Shown here: positions 8,552-16,463 of the stretch, one piece after another
Position numbering within the stretch: position 1 is the first letter of the stretch
How the letters are laid out: each line of letters starts with the position of its first letter
Position numbers and translations under genes: made by a program
Assembly (NCBI RefSeq): GCF_027587205.1
Contig: NZ_JAPDOD010000004.1
Location: 124,001 to 188,000, forward strand
Origin: Solirubrobacter ginsenosidimutans
GTDB lineage: Bacteria > Actinomycetota > Thermoleophilia > Solirubrobacterales > Solirubrobacteraceae
DNA: 64,000 bases
Reading direction: 5' to 3'
The notes under the pieces: generated by a model
The model's input: only the letters and a program-made list of their open reading frames with translations
The model's database searches: none
Told to the model about the DNA's origin: nothing

Positions 8552-9054
8552 GGACTCAAAGTCAACTGCGCCGGGTGGGGAGGGGGAGTGGCGAGCCACC
8601 CGTCCCTCGGCTGCCGTGGACCCGCTCGGTGCGCGGCTCTGTTTGCCCGAAATCTCGCGCTGGGATACCGACAGTTACGGGCGTGGGCTGGCCAGTATGT
8701 CCCGCACTCGTGCTGTCCCGGTCGCCGTGGTCGACCGTGCGCGTTTGAGGCTCCGTGCGCGGGTTTCGATCAGGTTCGCGCTGGTCGAGTTGGCGCGTTG
8801 AGGGGGTTCGTACGCTAAGTCCGGTCAGGCCGGAATAGGAGTACGCACCCCCCCTCGCGCATGACTCGTTGCTCGCCGAACCGATCACCGGAAGGCCCAC
8901 CGCGGACCGGTGTGTCAGCACCACGCCCGTAACTGTCGGTATCCCAGCACTCCGATTCGGGCCAACAGAGCCGCGCCGAGCGACGGACGACGGCAGGCAG
9001 CAACGAAGGGCGAGCCACTCCCCCCTCCCCACCCGGCGCAGTTGACTTTCGGCC
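8552..9054 (-). repeat. Structured repeat element, copy II
   Basis: This copy has nearly complete arms. Arm A runs 8552 to about 8690 on the plus strand, then come spacer, box C' (about 8722-8800, containing GGTTTCGATCAGGTTCGC), a hairpin (8802-8852), segment D' and an inverted arm A' (about 8915-9054). The arms form a long-range inverted repeat of roughly 135 bp. The plus-strand arm starts directly after the stop of the baeRF remnant. The minus-strand arm starts directly after the stop of the flippase-like gene at 9055. The centre is inverted relative to copy I. Together with copy I it fills the only gene-free stretch of the window longer than 300 bases. Confidence 0.8.
8802..8852 (-). other. 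Hairpin of repeat copy II
   Basis: The outer stem is GGGGG (8802-8806) with CCCCC (8848-8852), then after a mismatch CGTAC (8809-8813) pairs with GTACG (8841-8845). A loosely paired middle follows, then TCCGG (8820-8824) with CCGGA (8830-8834) around a five-base loop. Length and position match the hairpins of copies I and III, but the stem sequence is different. Confidence 0.75.
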
Positions 9055-11352
9055 CTATAGATACCTCCCGCGCTGCAGCCACGACAACGCGAAGAAGCCC
9101 CACAGCGGCGGGAGGTAGAAGGTCGCGATCCGGAACGCCATCGCGGCGGCCAGCGCCGCTTCAGGGGTCAGACCCGCGGCCACGAGGCCCACGGTGAGGC
9201 CGAGTTCGGCCACGCCGATGCCGCCCGGGACCGGGATCAGACCTGAGAACAACGCCACGCTGGTCTGGATCACGAGGAGCTCGGCGAGCGTGACGTGGTA
9301 GCCGAGGGCGCGGGCGATCAGGCCGAGGGCGATCGCGAGCAGGACCTCGGCGGCGAGGTTGCCGAGGACGAGGAGCGCGAGTTTGTTGGAGGCGCGGAGG
9401 CCGATCAGGGCGGCGCGGACGTCCGGCCACCAGGCGCGCACACGGCCCACGATCAGGCGCCGGATCGGCCCGACGAAGCCGAGCGCGACGACCACGGCGA
9501 GCAGCGCCACCAGGATCCACAACACGGTGCGGGTGTCGCCGGTGGGGAGGTCGAGGTCGAGCGAGAGGGTCGCCTCCGAGAACACCAGCAGCGCCACGAG
9601 CACCACGCCCTGCACGGCCGCGGTCGCGATCATGTCGATCACGCCGGAGGCGACGGAGACGGTGACGCTCAGACCCTGGCGCTGGAAGAAGCGGACGCTG
9701 ACCGCCATCCGCGCGAAGCTCGACGGCAGCGCGATGTTCATGTAGCCCGACGCGAGATGGAGCGCGTAGACGGGGCCGAACGGGAGCGAGACCGGCACGG
9801 TGCCCAGCGTCGCGGCGGCTTGCGCGAGGCGCGGGAGCTGCGCGACCACGAGCGCCGCGGCCAGCCAGCCCCACGACGCGTGGGCGAGCTCTGAGCCGAC
9901 CTCGTCCCAGTCGACGTGCGCGGCGATCGTGAGGATCGTCGAGGCGGCGAAGACGAGCAGCAGGCCCTGCCCTACCGACCACAAGGAGACCCGGCGCAGT
10001 TTCACGAGCTCCGGCGGTTCGACCTCCGCGGTCGAAGCGGCCCGCTTGCGCAACTCGTCGACGTCGATCGACGCCGCCTTCAGCACCCGCCGCAACGACG
10101 GCGGGAACGCCGCGGTCTGCAGGTAGGGCAACATCTCGGCGAGACCGTCCGCGCCCAGAGCGCCGAGAGCCGACGAGAGCGCGACCTCCTCCCCCGCGAC
10201 CACCACGGAACTCACGAACAGCTGCGCGCGGTCCGTCCCCAATTGGTGCTCGTCCGGTCCGACGGCCGCCACGCCGAAGTCGACGAACCCCACCCGCCCG
10301 CCGCCCGCGACCGCCAGCGTCGACGGCTCGATCCGCTGATGCGCGATCCGCAGCGCTGCCAGCCGCGCCAGCGCGTCCCACGCCTCACCCACGCGCTCGC
10401 CCGGGAGCGGCGAGACCGCGCCGCGCAACACCAGCAACGCATCGTGCACGGAGGTCTCCCCCGCCGTCTCGACCTCGCGCGCCGCCACGCCGCCGCGCGC
10501 CGCCAGCAGGGTCACGAACGCCTCGTGCTCGGCGGCCCCCAGCTGCCCGAGGGCGAGCGACGGGCCGGGTCGCCGGTACCAGATCCGCCGCCACACCCGC
10601 GCGAGCAACTGCCGGTCATACGCGTCGCGCCCGTAGACCTTGATCAGCAGCGGCCGTCCGTCGGCGCCGCGCCCGCTCACGCCGAACACCCCCGCGACGT
10701 GTTGATCCGCGTCCGCCAGCGACGACGCGACCACCCCGAGCTCGGCCAGCCCAGCCGCCACGTCATCCAGTCCGGGCCGCCCCGCCGATGTGCCCCACGC
10801 GAGCCGCAGCGCCGACGCGACGGCCACCGCGATCGCCAGCGCAGCGACGGTCCCGCCCGGCGTCCCGTTCGCGGTCACCACGGCGCCGAGCACGCCCACC
10901 ACGAGCAGGCGCCGGCCGAAGACCTGGAGCGGATGCACGAGGTGCGGCGACACGGTCACCAACACCGTCGTCGCCTCCCCCACCCACAGCGTCGGAAAGC
11001 GCGAGTCGGGCCAGTCCCCGACCGCGATCCGCGTGGTCAGCGCGGCGAGCAACGCCGCGCCCACGAGCGCCGTCAGCGCCTGCGCGACCACGACCCAGCG
11101 CCGCGCACCCACCGCCGCGACGATCAGCACCGCCGCCCACCCCCACAACGCCGACGCGAGGATCTGCCACACCGGCTCGAGCCAGCCCGGCAGCGCGGAG
11201 AGCAGCCGCTCCAGCGCCACCTCCAGGCGCCGCGGCGGATAGGACGCGATCGCGATCACCAACACGCACACCGCGGGCGCAAGCAGCACGACGTCGGTCC
11301 CCCGCCGCACCCGCGGCTGGTCGGCCGGCGCCGCGAAGACCCGCCGCGTCAA
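9055..11352 (-). CDS. Membrane protein with kinase-like middle and LPG-synthase/flippase-like C-terminus
   Basis: The 765-residue protein has three parts. The N-terminal ~230 residues contain about six membrane helices. A soluble middle (about 235-450) looks like a degenerate aminoglycoside-kinase/ABC1-type fold, with LLIKVYGRDAYDRQLL for the lysine strand and VGFVDFGVAAVG for the metal-binding Asp region. The C-terminal ~300 residues have about eight helices with the lysylphosphatidylglycerol-synthase membrane signature (SSFARMAVSVRFF, GLIPVPGGIGVAELG), the TIGR00374 flippase-like family. A lipid-linked substrate is likely. The TTG start at 11352 overlaps the stop of the SLC13 permease gene (TTGA), so it closes the M20-AbgT-SLC13 operon. 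Repeat copy II begins right after its stop. Confidence 0.75.
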   Translation of the reverse strand: MTRRVFAAPADQPRVRRGTDVVLLAPAVCVLVIAIASYPPRRLEVALERLLSALPGWLEPVWQILASALWGWAAVLIVAAVGARRWVVVAQALTALVGAALLAALTTRIAVGDWPDSRFPTLWVGEATTVLVTVSPHLVHPLQVFGRRLLVVGVLGAVVTANGTPGGTVAALAIAVAVASALRLAWGTSAGRPGLDDVAAGLAELGVVASSLADADQHVAGVFGVSGRGADGRPLLIKVYGRDAYDRQLLARVWRRIWYRRPGPSLALGQLGAAEHEAFVTLLAARGGVAAREVETAGETSVHDALLVLRGAVSPLPGERVGEAWDALARLAALRIAHQRIEPSTLAVAGGGRVGFVDFGVAAVGPDEHQLGTDRAQLFVSSVVVAGEEVALSSALGALGADGLAEMLPYLQTAAFPPSLRRVLKAASIDVDELRKRAASTAEVEPPELVKLRRVSLWSVGQGLLLVFAASTILTIAAHVDWDEVGSELAHASWGWLAAALVVAQLPRLAQAAATLGTVPVSLPFGPVYALHLASGYMNIALPSSFARMAVSVRFFQRQGLSVTVSVASGVIDMIATAAVQGVVLVALLVFSEATLSLDLDLPTGDTRTVLWILVALLAVVVALGFVGPIRRLIVGRVRAWWPDVRAALIGLRASNKLALLVLGNLAAEVLLAIALGLIARALGYHVTLAELLVIQTSVALFSGLIPVPGGIGVAELGLTVGLVAAGLTPEAALAAAMAFRIATFYLPPLWGFFALSWLQRGRYL

Positions 11353-12914
11353 AACGACCAGAAGACCGGGACGAGCAGGACCGCGACCACCCCGAAGAGC
11401 ACGAGCAGCGGCAGCCCGAGCTTCCAGTAGTCGCCGAAGCGATACCCGCCCGGCTCCATGACCATCAGGTTCGCGGGCGTCGCGACGGGCGTCAGGAACG
11501 AGGCCGCGGCGGACACCGTCACCGCCATCAGCACCGGCTTGGCCGAGACGTCCATGTCCGCCGCCGCCGAAAGCGCGATCGGGATCACGATCAGCGCCGT
11601 CGCCATGTTCGAGATCAGCTGGCCGAGCACCGCGGTGAGCACGAACAGACCGAGCAGCAGGGCGTGCGGGCCGGCATCGCCGACCACGTCGACCAGCGCG
11701 TCCGCGAGCTGACCCGCGGCGCCGCTCGAGACCATCGCGGTCGACAGCGAGATCATGCCGCCGACCAGCACCACGGTCGTCCACGAGATGCCGCGCTGCG
11801 CCTGCTCGACGGTCAGCACGCCGAGCAGGATCATCAGGCACGCGGCGCCCAGGCCGGCGACCGCGGGCGGCACCGCACCGGTCGCCAGCGCCACCACCAT
11901 CGCGAGCAGCACGATCAGCGCCGTCCGCGCCCCCGCTCCGAGCGGCACCGCCTGGCGGCGCACCAGATCGGGAGCGTCGACGACCAGGACCTCCGGGTCG
12001 TCGAGGTTGGAGTCCAGCGCCGCCCACGAGCCCTGCAGCAGCAGCGTGTCCCCCTCCGCGAGCACCGTCTCGCCGGGGCCGGTGTCATCGCCGCCGCGCT
12101 GGACGGCGAGGATCGCGAGATCGCCGCTCGCGGTGATCATGCCCGGGAACACGCGGTCACCGGCGAGCTGCGAACGGGGTGGGATGACCACTTCGGCGAC
12201 GCCGTAGCGCCGCGTCATCAGGGCATCTTCACGATGGTCGAGCTCGTACTGCTCGATCAGCGTCCGCGCATGCCCGCTGAAGTCCGGCGCGATCGAGCGC
12301 GGGTGGCGCTCGGGCAGCAGCCGCTCGCCAAAGAGCACCACGATCAGGATCACGCCGAGCGTCAGCGGCACACCCACGAGCGCGAACTCGAGGTACCCGA
12401 AGCTCCCCACGCCGGCGTCCGCCGCCGCCTCGGAGACGATCACGTTGACCGGCGTCCCCGTCAGGGCGAGCAGCGAGCCCGCATGCGCGCCGAACGCCAA
12501 AGGCAGCAACAACTGCGATGGCGAACGCCCGGTCCGCACCGCCATCACCACGGCCACCGGCACCAGCGCCGCCACGGCGCCATTGACGTTGATCAGCGCG
12601 GTGAGCAGCGCGACCAGCCCCATCGTGTAGACGATCAGCTTCGTCCGGCTGTCCCCTACGCGCGCGACCAGCTCCTGCCCCACCCACGCCGTCACCCCCG
12701 AGGCGTCCAGCGCCTCGGAGACCACGAACAGCGACGCGATGAACAGCACCGTCGGATCGCCGAAGCCCGCCAGCGCGTCGTCGAGCGAGAGCACGCCCGT
12801 CGCCCACAACGACAACGCGACGCCGATGGCGACGATCGCCACCGGCAGCCGGTCCCACACGAACAGCGCGACGACTGCGCCGAGTACGACGAAGGTGATT
12901 GTGCTGTCGTCCAT
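11349..12914 (-). CDS. SLC13/DASS-family permease with TrkA-C domain
   Basis: The 521-residue membrane protein belongs to the SLC13/ArsB-like ion transporter superfamily. The two inverted halves carry related signatures, ALTGTPVNVIVSEAA and FLTPVATPANLMV, which line the Na+/substrate site. Between them (about residues 215-305) is a soluble regulatory TrkA-C domain (VAEVVIPPRSQLAG, GDLAILAVQR, EGDTLLLQG). Family members import dicarboxylates or sulfate with sodium; the substrate here is not decidable. It lies 9 bp downstream of the AbgT gene and overlaps the flippase-like gene, within one operon. Confidence 0.85.
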   Translation of the reverse strand: MDDSTITFVVLGAVVALFVWDRLPVAIVAIGVALSLWATGVLSLDDALAGFGDPTVLFIASLFVVSEALDASGVTAWVGQELVARVGDSRTKLIVYTMGLVALLTALINVNGAVAALVPVAVVMAVRTGRSPSQLLLPLAFGAHAGSLLALTGTPVNVIVSEAAADAGVGSFGYLEFALVGVPLTLGVILIVVLFGERLLPERHPRSIAPDFSGHARTLIEQYELDHREDALMTRRYGVAEVVIPPRSQLAGDRVFPGMITASGDLAILAVQRGGDDTGPGETVLAEGDTLLLQGSWAALDSNLDDPEVLVVDAPDLVRRQAVPLGAGARTALIVLLAMVVALATGAVPPAVAGLGAACLMILLGVLTVEQAQRGISWTTVVLVGGMISLSTAMVSSGAAGQLADALVDVVGDAGPHALLLGLFVLTAVLGQLISNMATALIVIPIALSAAADMDVSAKPVLMAVTVSAAASFLTPVATPANLMVMEPGGYRFGDYWKLGLPLLVLFGVVAVLLVPVFWSF

Positions 12915-12923
12915 CGACGACGA

Positions 12924-14585
12924 CTAGAAATGCACTGGCGCGCCCGGACCCCACGGTATGCCGAGCAGGTACCAGGCCACGAAGAACAGGATCCAGCCGA
13001 CCGACAGGATGACCACGTACGGCAGCATCAGCGAGACCACCGTGCCGATCCCCGCATCTCGCTGGTAGCGCTTGACGAAGATCACGATCAGCGGGAAGTA
13101 GGCCATCAAGGGCGTGACCACGTTCAGCGGCGAGTCGCCTACGCGGTACGCCGCGAGCACGGTCTGCGGCGTCACGTTCAGGCGGATCAACAGCGGGATG
13201 AAGATCGGCGCCAGGATCGCCCACTTGGCGATCGCCGCGGGCATGATCAGGTCGACGACCATGGTCACGAGGATGAAGCCGATCAGCAGCCAGACGGCGC
13301 CGATGTCGGCCCGCTCGAGCAGGTCCCCGAGCTGCACGGCCGCGACCTGCGCCATGTTCGAGAAGTTGAAGTAGGCGATGAACTGCGCGATCAGCAGGAA
13401 CAGGAACAGCAGGCTCGCCAGGCCGGCCCAGGACTTGGTGATCGAGGCCAGCACGGCCGCGCTGCCCTTCATGGTTCCCGCCCCGTAGCCGTACGCCAGG
13501 CCCGCTGCGAAGAAGATCGCCGCGATGATCACGATCAGGCTGTCCATGAACGGCGAGTCGCCGATGACGCGGCCGGTCTCGGGGTCCTGCAGCGGCGCGC
13601 CGGGGATGGCCGTCAGCAGCGCGATGACGACCACCACGCCGAGCGTCGCCCACAGCGCGTAGCGCAGGCCGCGAGCCTCGGCCTCGGGTGCGAGCGCCGG
13701 GGCTTCGTCCTCGGGCTCGTCGCCCGCCTGCGACGCGTCGTAGGCGCCCATCCGGTTCTCGACGAACCGCGCCGTCACGAAGGTCAGCAGGACCGTGACG
13801 AACAGCGCCGAGGCGATCCCGAAGAACAGGTTCGCCGCGAGGTCGATGTTCGCATCCGGGTTGGCAAGCGCGGACGCGTCGTTGGTGATCTCGGTCAGCA
13901 CGCCGTCCAGCGGCGTGATCAGGAAGTTGACCCCGAAGCCTGCCGCGACGCCCGCGAACGCGGCCGCGATGCCCGCGAGTGGATGCCGGCCGACGCTCAA
14001 GAACGCCGCCGCCCCCAGGGGTATCAGCACGATGTACCCCGCGTCGGAGGCGACGCTCGAGATCATCCCGAGCAGCACGATGATGAAGGTGAGCGTGCTC
14101 GGCGAGGACGCCGCGACGAGCTTGCGGATCAGCGCCCCGATCAGCCCGGCCGCCTCGGCCAGGCCGACGCCGATCATCACCACCAGGATGATCGCCACCG
14201 CGGCGAAGTTGCGGAAGTTGTCGACGAACGACGTGAACAGGAAGCGGATGCCGTCGACGGTCAGCAGCCCCTTGACCTCGGTCGTCTCCTTGCGCACCTT
14301 GTAGAGGTCCGCCGGCTCGTGCTCGTACGGGGCGACGTAGACCGGGTCGATCGAGCCGCCGTAGTAGGTCTCCTGCGCCGGGACCGGCGGCGGCGCCACG
14401 ACCTCGTAGGTCGCCTTGACGTCGAGCCACGCCAGCGCCTGCGAGAGCAGGATCACGCCGAGGCAGAGCCAGACGAACAGCAGCGCGGGGTCCGGCATCT
14501 TGTTGCCGAGGCGCTCGATGCCGTCGAGCATGCGCTCGGTGAACGTGTGATCGGCGGCCTCCGGGGCCGGGATCGTGTCCGCCAT
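12924..14585 (-). CDS. AbgT-family p-aminobenzoyl-glutamate-type transporter
   Basis: The 553-residue protein has the AbgT layout. The N-terminus ERLGNKMPDPALLFVWLC is typical. Membrane helices follow, with conserved NFLITPLDGVLTE and, towards the C-terminus, PQTVLAAYRVGDSPLNVVTPL. A large periplasmic or linker segment with an ETTEVKGLLTVDGIRFLF stretch matches AbgT/MtrF proteins. In E. coli AbgT imports p-aminobenzoyl-glutamate, and some homologues export sulfonamides. An M20 peptidase gene only 6 bp upstream fits the E. coli pairing of AbgT with AbgA/AbgB amidohydrolases, supporting dipeptide or folate-breakdown-product use. Confidence 0.88.
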   Translation of the reverse strand: MADTIPAPEAADHTFTERMLDGIERLGNKMPDPALLFVWLCLGVILLSQALAWLDVKATYEVVAPPPVPAQETYYGGSIDPVYVAPYEHEPADLYKVRKETTEVKGLLTVDGIRFLFTSFVDNFRNFAAVAIILVVMIGVGLAEAAGLIGALIRKLVAASSPSTLTFIIVLLGMISSVASDAGYIVLIPLGAAAFLSVGRHPLAGIAAAFAGVAAGFGVNFLITPLDGVLTEITNDASALANPDANIDLAANLFFGIASALFVTVLLTFVTARFVENRMGAYDASQAGDEPEDEAPALAPEAEARGLRYALWATLGVVVVIALLTAIPGAPLQDPETGRVIGDSPFMDSLIVIIAAIFFAAGLAYGYGAGTMKGSAAVLASITKSWAGLASLLFLFLLIAQFIAYFNFSNMAQVAAVQLGDLLERADIGAVWLLIGFILVTMVVDLIMPAAIAKWAILAPIFIPLLIRLNVTPQTVLAAYRVGDSPLNVVTPLMAYFPLIVIFVKRYQRDAGIGTVVSLMLPYVVILSVGWILFFVAWYLLGIPWGPGAPVHF

Positions 14586-14591
14586 CGTCGC

Positions 14592-15935
14592 TCAGCTCCA
14601 GCCGGCGGCGAGTTCGCCGAAGAACGTGGCCTCGGCGAGCGTCGCCTTGTCGAGCTCGTCGAGGAGGACGCGCTCGTCGGGAGCGTGGATGTTCGCGTAC
14701 CCGTCGGTCGCCCCGACGAGCAGCACCTCGGCCTTGGGCACCGCGGACTGCAGCGCGCTCACGAGCGGGATCGATCCGCCGCCCGCGGCGAACACGGCCG
14801 TCGTGCCCCAGGCCGCCGAGAATGCCTTGCGCGCCGCCTCGTAGGCCGGGCCGGTCGTGTCCGCCGCGAAGCCGTTGCCGGTCTCCTGCGCGGTCACCTC
14901 GAGCGCGATCCCGAACGGCTTGACGGCTTCGAGATGGCGGACCAGCGCGGCCTGCGCCTCACCCGCGTCCTGCGCCGGATGCACGCGCAGGTTGATCTTC
15001 GCCTTCGCATGGGGGGAGACCGCGTTGAGCGCGTTGGCCACCGACGGCACGTCGATGCCCGTGACCGTGATCGCCGGCCCCGACCAGACCCGTGAGCCGA
15101 GCCCGCCGGTGCCCTGCAGCGGCAGCCCGGGCAGGACCTCCGCGAGCTCGCGGAACTCGTCGTCGCTGTAGGACTCTCCGGTCCACTCGTTGCGATCCAG
15201 GCCGGCCACGGCCACGTCGCCGTTGTCGTCGTGCAGCGACGCGAGCGCGCGCAGGAGGATCAGCAGCGCATCGGGCGCGGCGCCGCCGAACTGGCCGCTG
15301 TGCTTCGCCCCTTTCAGGGTCGTGACCTCGATCGTCGCCATCGCCATGCCGCGCAGCGCGACCGTCAGAGTCGGCACGCCCGGGCGGACGCTGCCCATGT
15401 CGGCGATCACCATCGCGTCGCACGCGAAGGTCTCAGGATGGGCCTGCGGGTAGGTGAGCAGCGCGCCGCCGCCGACCTCCTCCTGCCCTTCGATGATGAC
15501 CTTGATGCCGACGGGCGGCTTGCCGTCCCACGCGCGCAGCGCACCCACATGGCCGATCACGTTGGCCTTGGAGTCCGACGTCCCGCGGCCGTAGAGCGCG
15601 CCGTCGCGCTCCGTCGGCACCCACGGTGGCGACGTCCACAGCGACTCGTCGCCGGCGGGGACGACGTCGTAGTGGCTGTAGAGCAGCACGGTCGGCGCGC
15701 CGGGCGGCGCGGGGATCTCGCCCGTGACCGCCGGCGCGGTGCCGGGCAGCTCGAGCGGGGCGACGTTCTGCAACCCGGCGTCGCGGAGCAGCTCCGCGGT
15801 CAGCTCGTAGGCCTCCCCGAGGGCGGCGTGGGTGGACTCGGGGTAGCCGGGCGCGGAGATCGACGGGATCGCCGCGAGGCGGGTCAGGTCCTGCGTCAGC
15901 GCCGACAGCGACGCCGGCGTCTGCGAGCGGGTCAT
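14592..15935 (-). CDS. M20-family metallopeptidase / dipeptidase
   Basis: The 447-residue zinc peptidase shows the M20 metal ligands in order: SHYDVVP, GRGTSDSKAN, GQEEVGGG and VIADMGS. The dimerisation-domain motif KHSGQFGGAAPD and the C-terminal HAPDERV follow. It resembles the PepV/CPG2-type group that cleaves dipeptides or N-acyl amino acids in the cytoplasm. I start it at the ATG at 15935; longer in-frame starts run into the divergent K+ channel gene. It is first in an operon with AbgT, which suggests it cleaves the imported p-aminobenzoyl-glutamate-like dipeptide. Confidence 0.88.
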   Translation of the reverse strand: MTRSQTPASLSALTQDLTRLAAIPSISAPGYPESTHAALGEAYELTAELLRDAGLQNVAPLELPGTAPAVTGEIPAPPGAPTVLLYSHYDVVPAGDESLWTSPPWVPTERDGALYGRGTSDSKANVIGHVGALRAWDGKPPVGIKVIIEGQEEVGGGALLTYPQAHPETFACDAMVIADMGSVRPGVPTLTVALRGMAMATIEVTTLKGAKHSGQFGGAAPDALLILLRALASLHDDNGDVAVAGLDRNEWTGESYSDDEFRELAEVLPGLPLQGTGGLGSRVWSGPAITVTGIDVPSVANALNAVSPHAKAKINLRVHPAQDAGEAQAALVRHLEAVKPFGIALEVTAQETGNGFAADTTGPAYEAARKAFSAAWGTTAVFAAGGGSIPLVSALQSAVPKAEVLLVGATDGYANIHAPDERVLLDELDKATLAEATFFGELAAGWS

Positions 15936-16026
15936 GCCGGCATCGTCACGCTGTGCCGGGTGATGCGACTTCACCTCGTCTGGATGACGCGCGACCACCC
16001 GCGATTCGGAAACGCTGCGTGTTCTG

Positions 16027-16410
16027 ATGAAGATCTCGCCTCCCACCGCCCGCCGCGCGGGTCAGCTGATCGCCATCGCGACCGTCCTCGTATCGATCGT
16101 CGGCGCCGTCCTGATGCGATTGCTCGACCCGCACGAGTTCCCGACCGTCTGGAGCGGGCTGTGGTGGGCGGTGCAGACGGTGACCACGGTCGGCTACGGC
16201 GATCACGTCCCGGCCAACACCAGCGGCAAGGTGCTCGCGGGGGTCGTCATGGTGTTCGGCATCGGCTTCCTCAGCGTCATCACCGCGTCGATCAGCGCCG
16301 CGTTCGTGGAGTCCGCGCGGCGTAAGCGCGGCGACGAAGACGAGCTCGCCGAGCGCCTGGACCGGATCGAGCGCGCGCTCGAGGAGCTCAAAGAGACACG
16401 GGCGAGCTGA
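16027..16410 (+). CDS. Two-TM potassium channel subunit
   Basis: The 127-residue protein has two membrane helices (about residues 12-32 and 66-90) flanking a pore loop with the K+ selectivity filter TTVGYGD at residues 53-59. A charged C-terminal helix (RRKRGDEDELAERLDRIERALEEL, given here only as an approximate region 96-122) probably forms a short coiled coil for tetramer assembly. No RCK/TrkA domain is attached. This is a KcsA-like minimal channel. It is divergent from the M20 peptidase gene with about 90 bp between starts. Confidence 0.9.
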   Translation: MKISPPTARRAGQLIAIATVLVSIVGAVLMRLLDPHEFPTVWSGLWWAVQTVTTVGYGDHVPANTSGKVLAGVVMVFGIGFLSVITASISAAFVESARRKRGDEDELAERLDRIERALEELKETRAS

Positions 16411-16463
16411 ACGCCCGCGTCACCCGGGGTGGGCGATGCGTACTCGCCCGCGCGGCCACGACG

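Noticed and set aside
8067..8801. Short open frames in the 8.0-9.05 kb block
   Set aside because: They are not conserved between the repeat copies, shift frame across the duplicated segments and have no start signals. They were treated as repeat sequence.
10788..15095. A 1,435-codon plus-strand open frame
   Set aside because: It is antisense to four well-supported minus-strand genes. Its translation is Arg/Ala/His-rich with no domain, as expected from GC-rich opposite-frame sequence.
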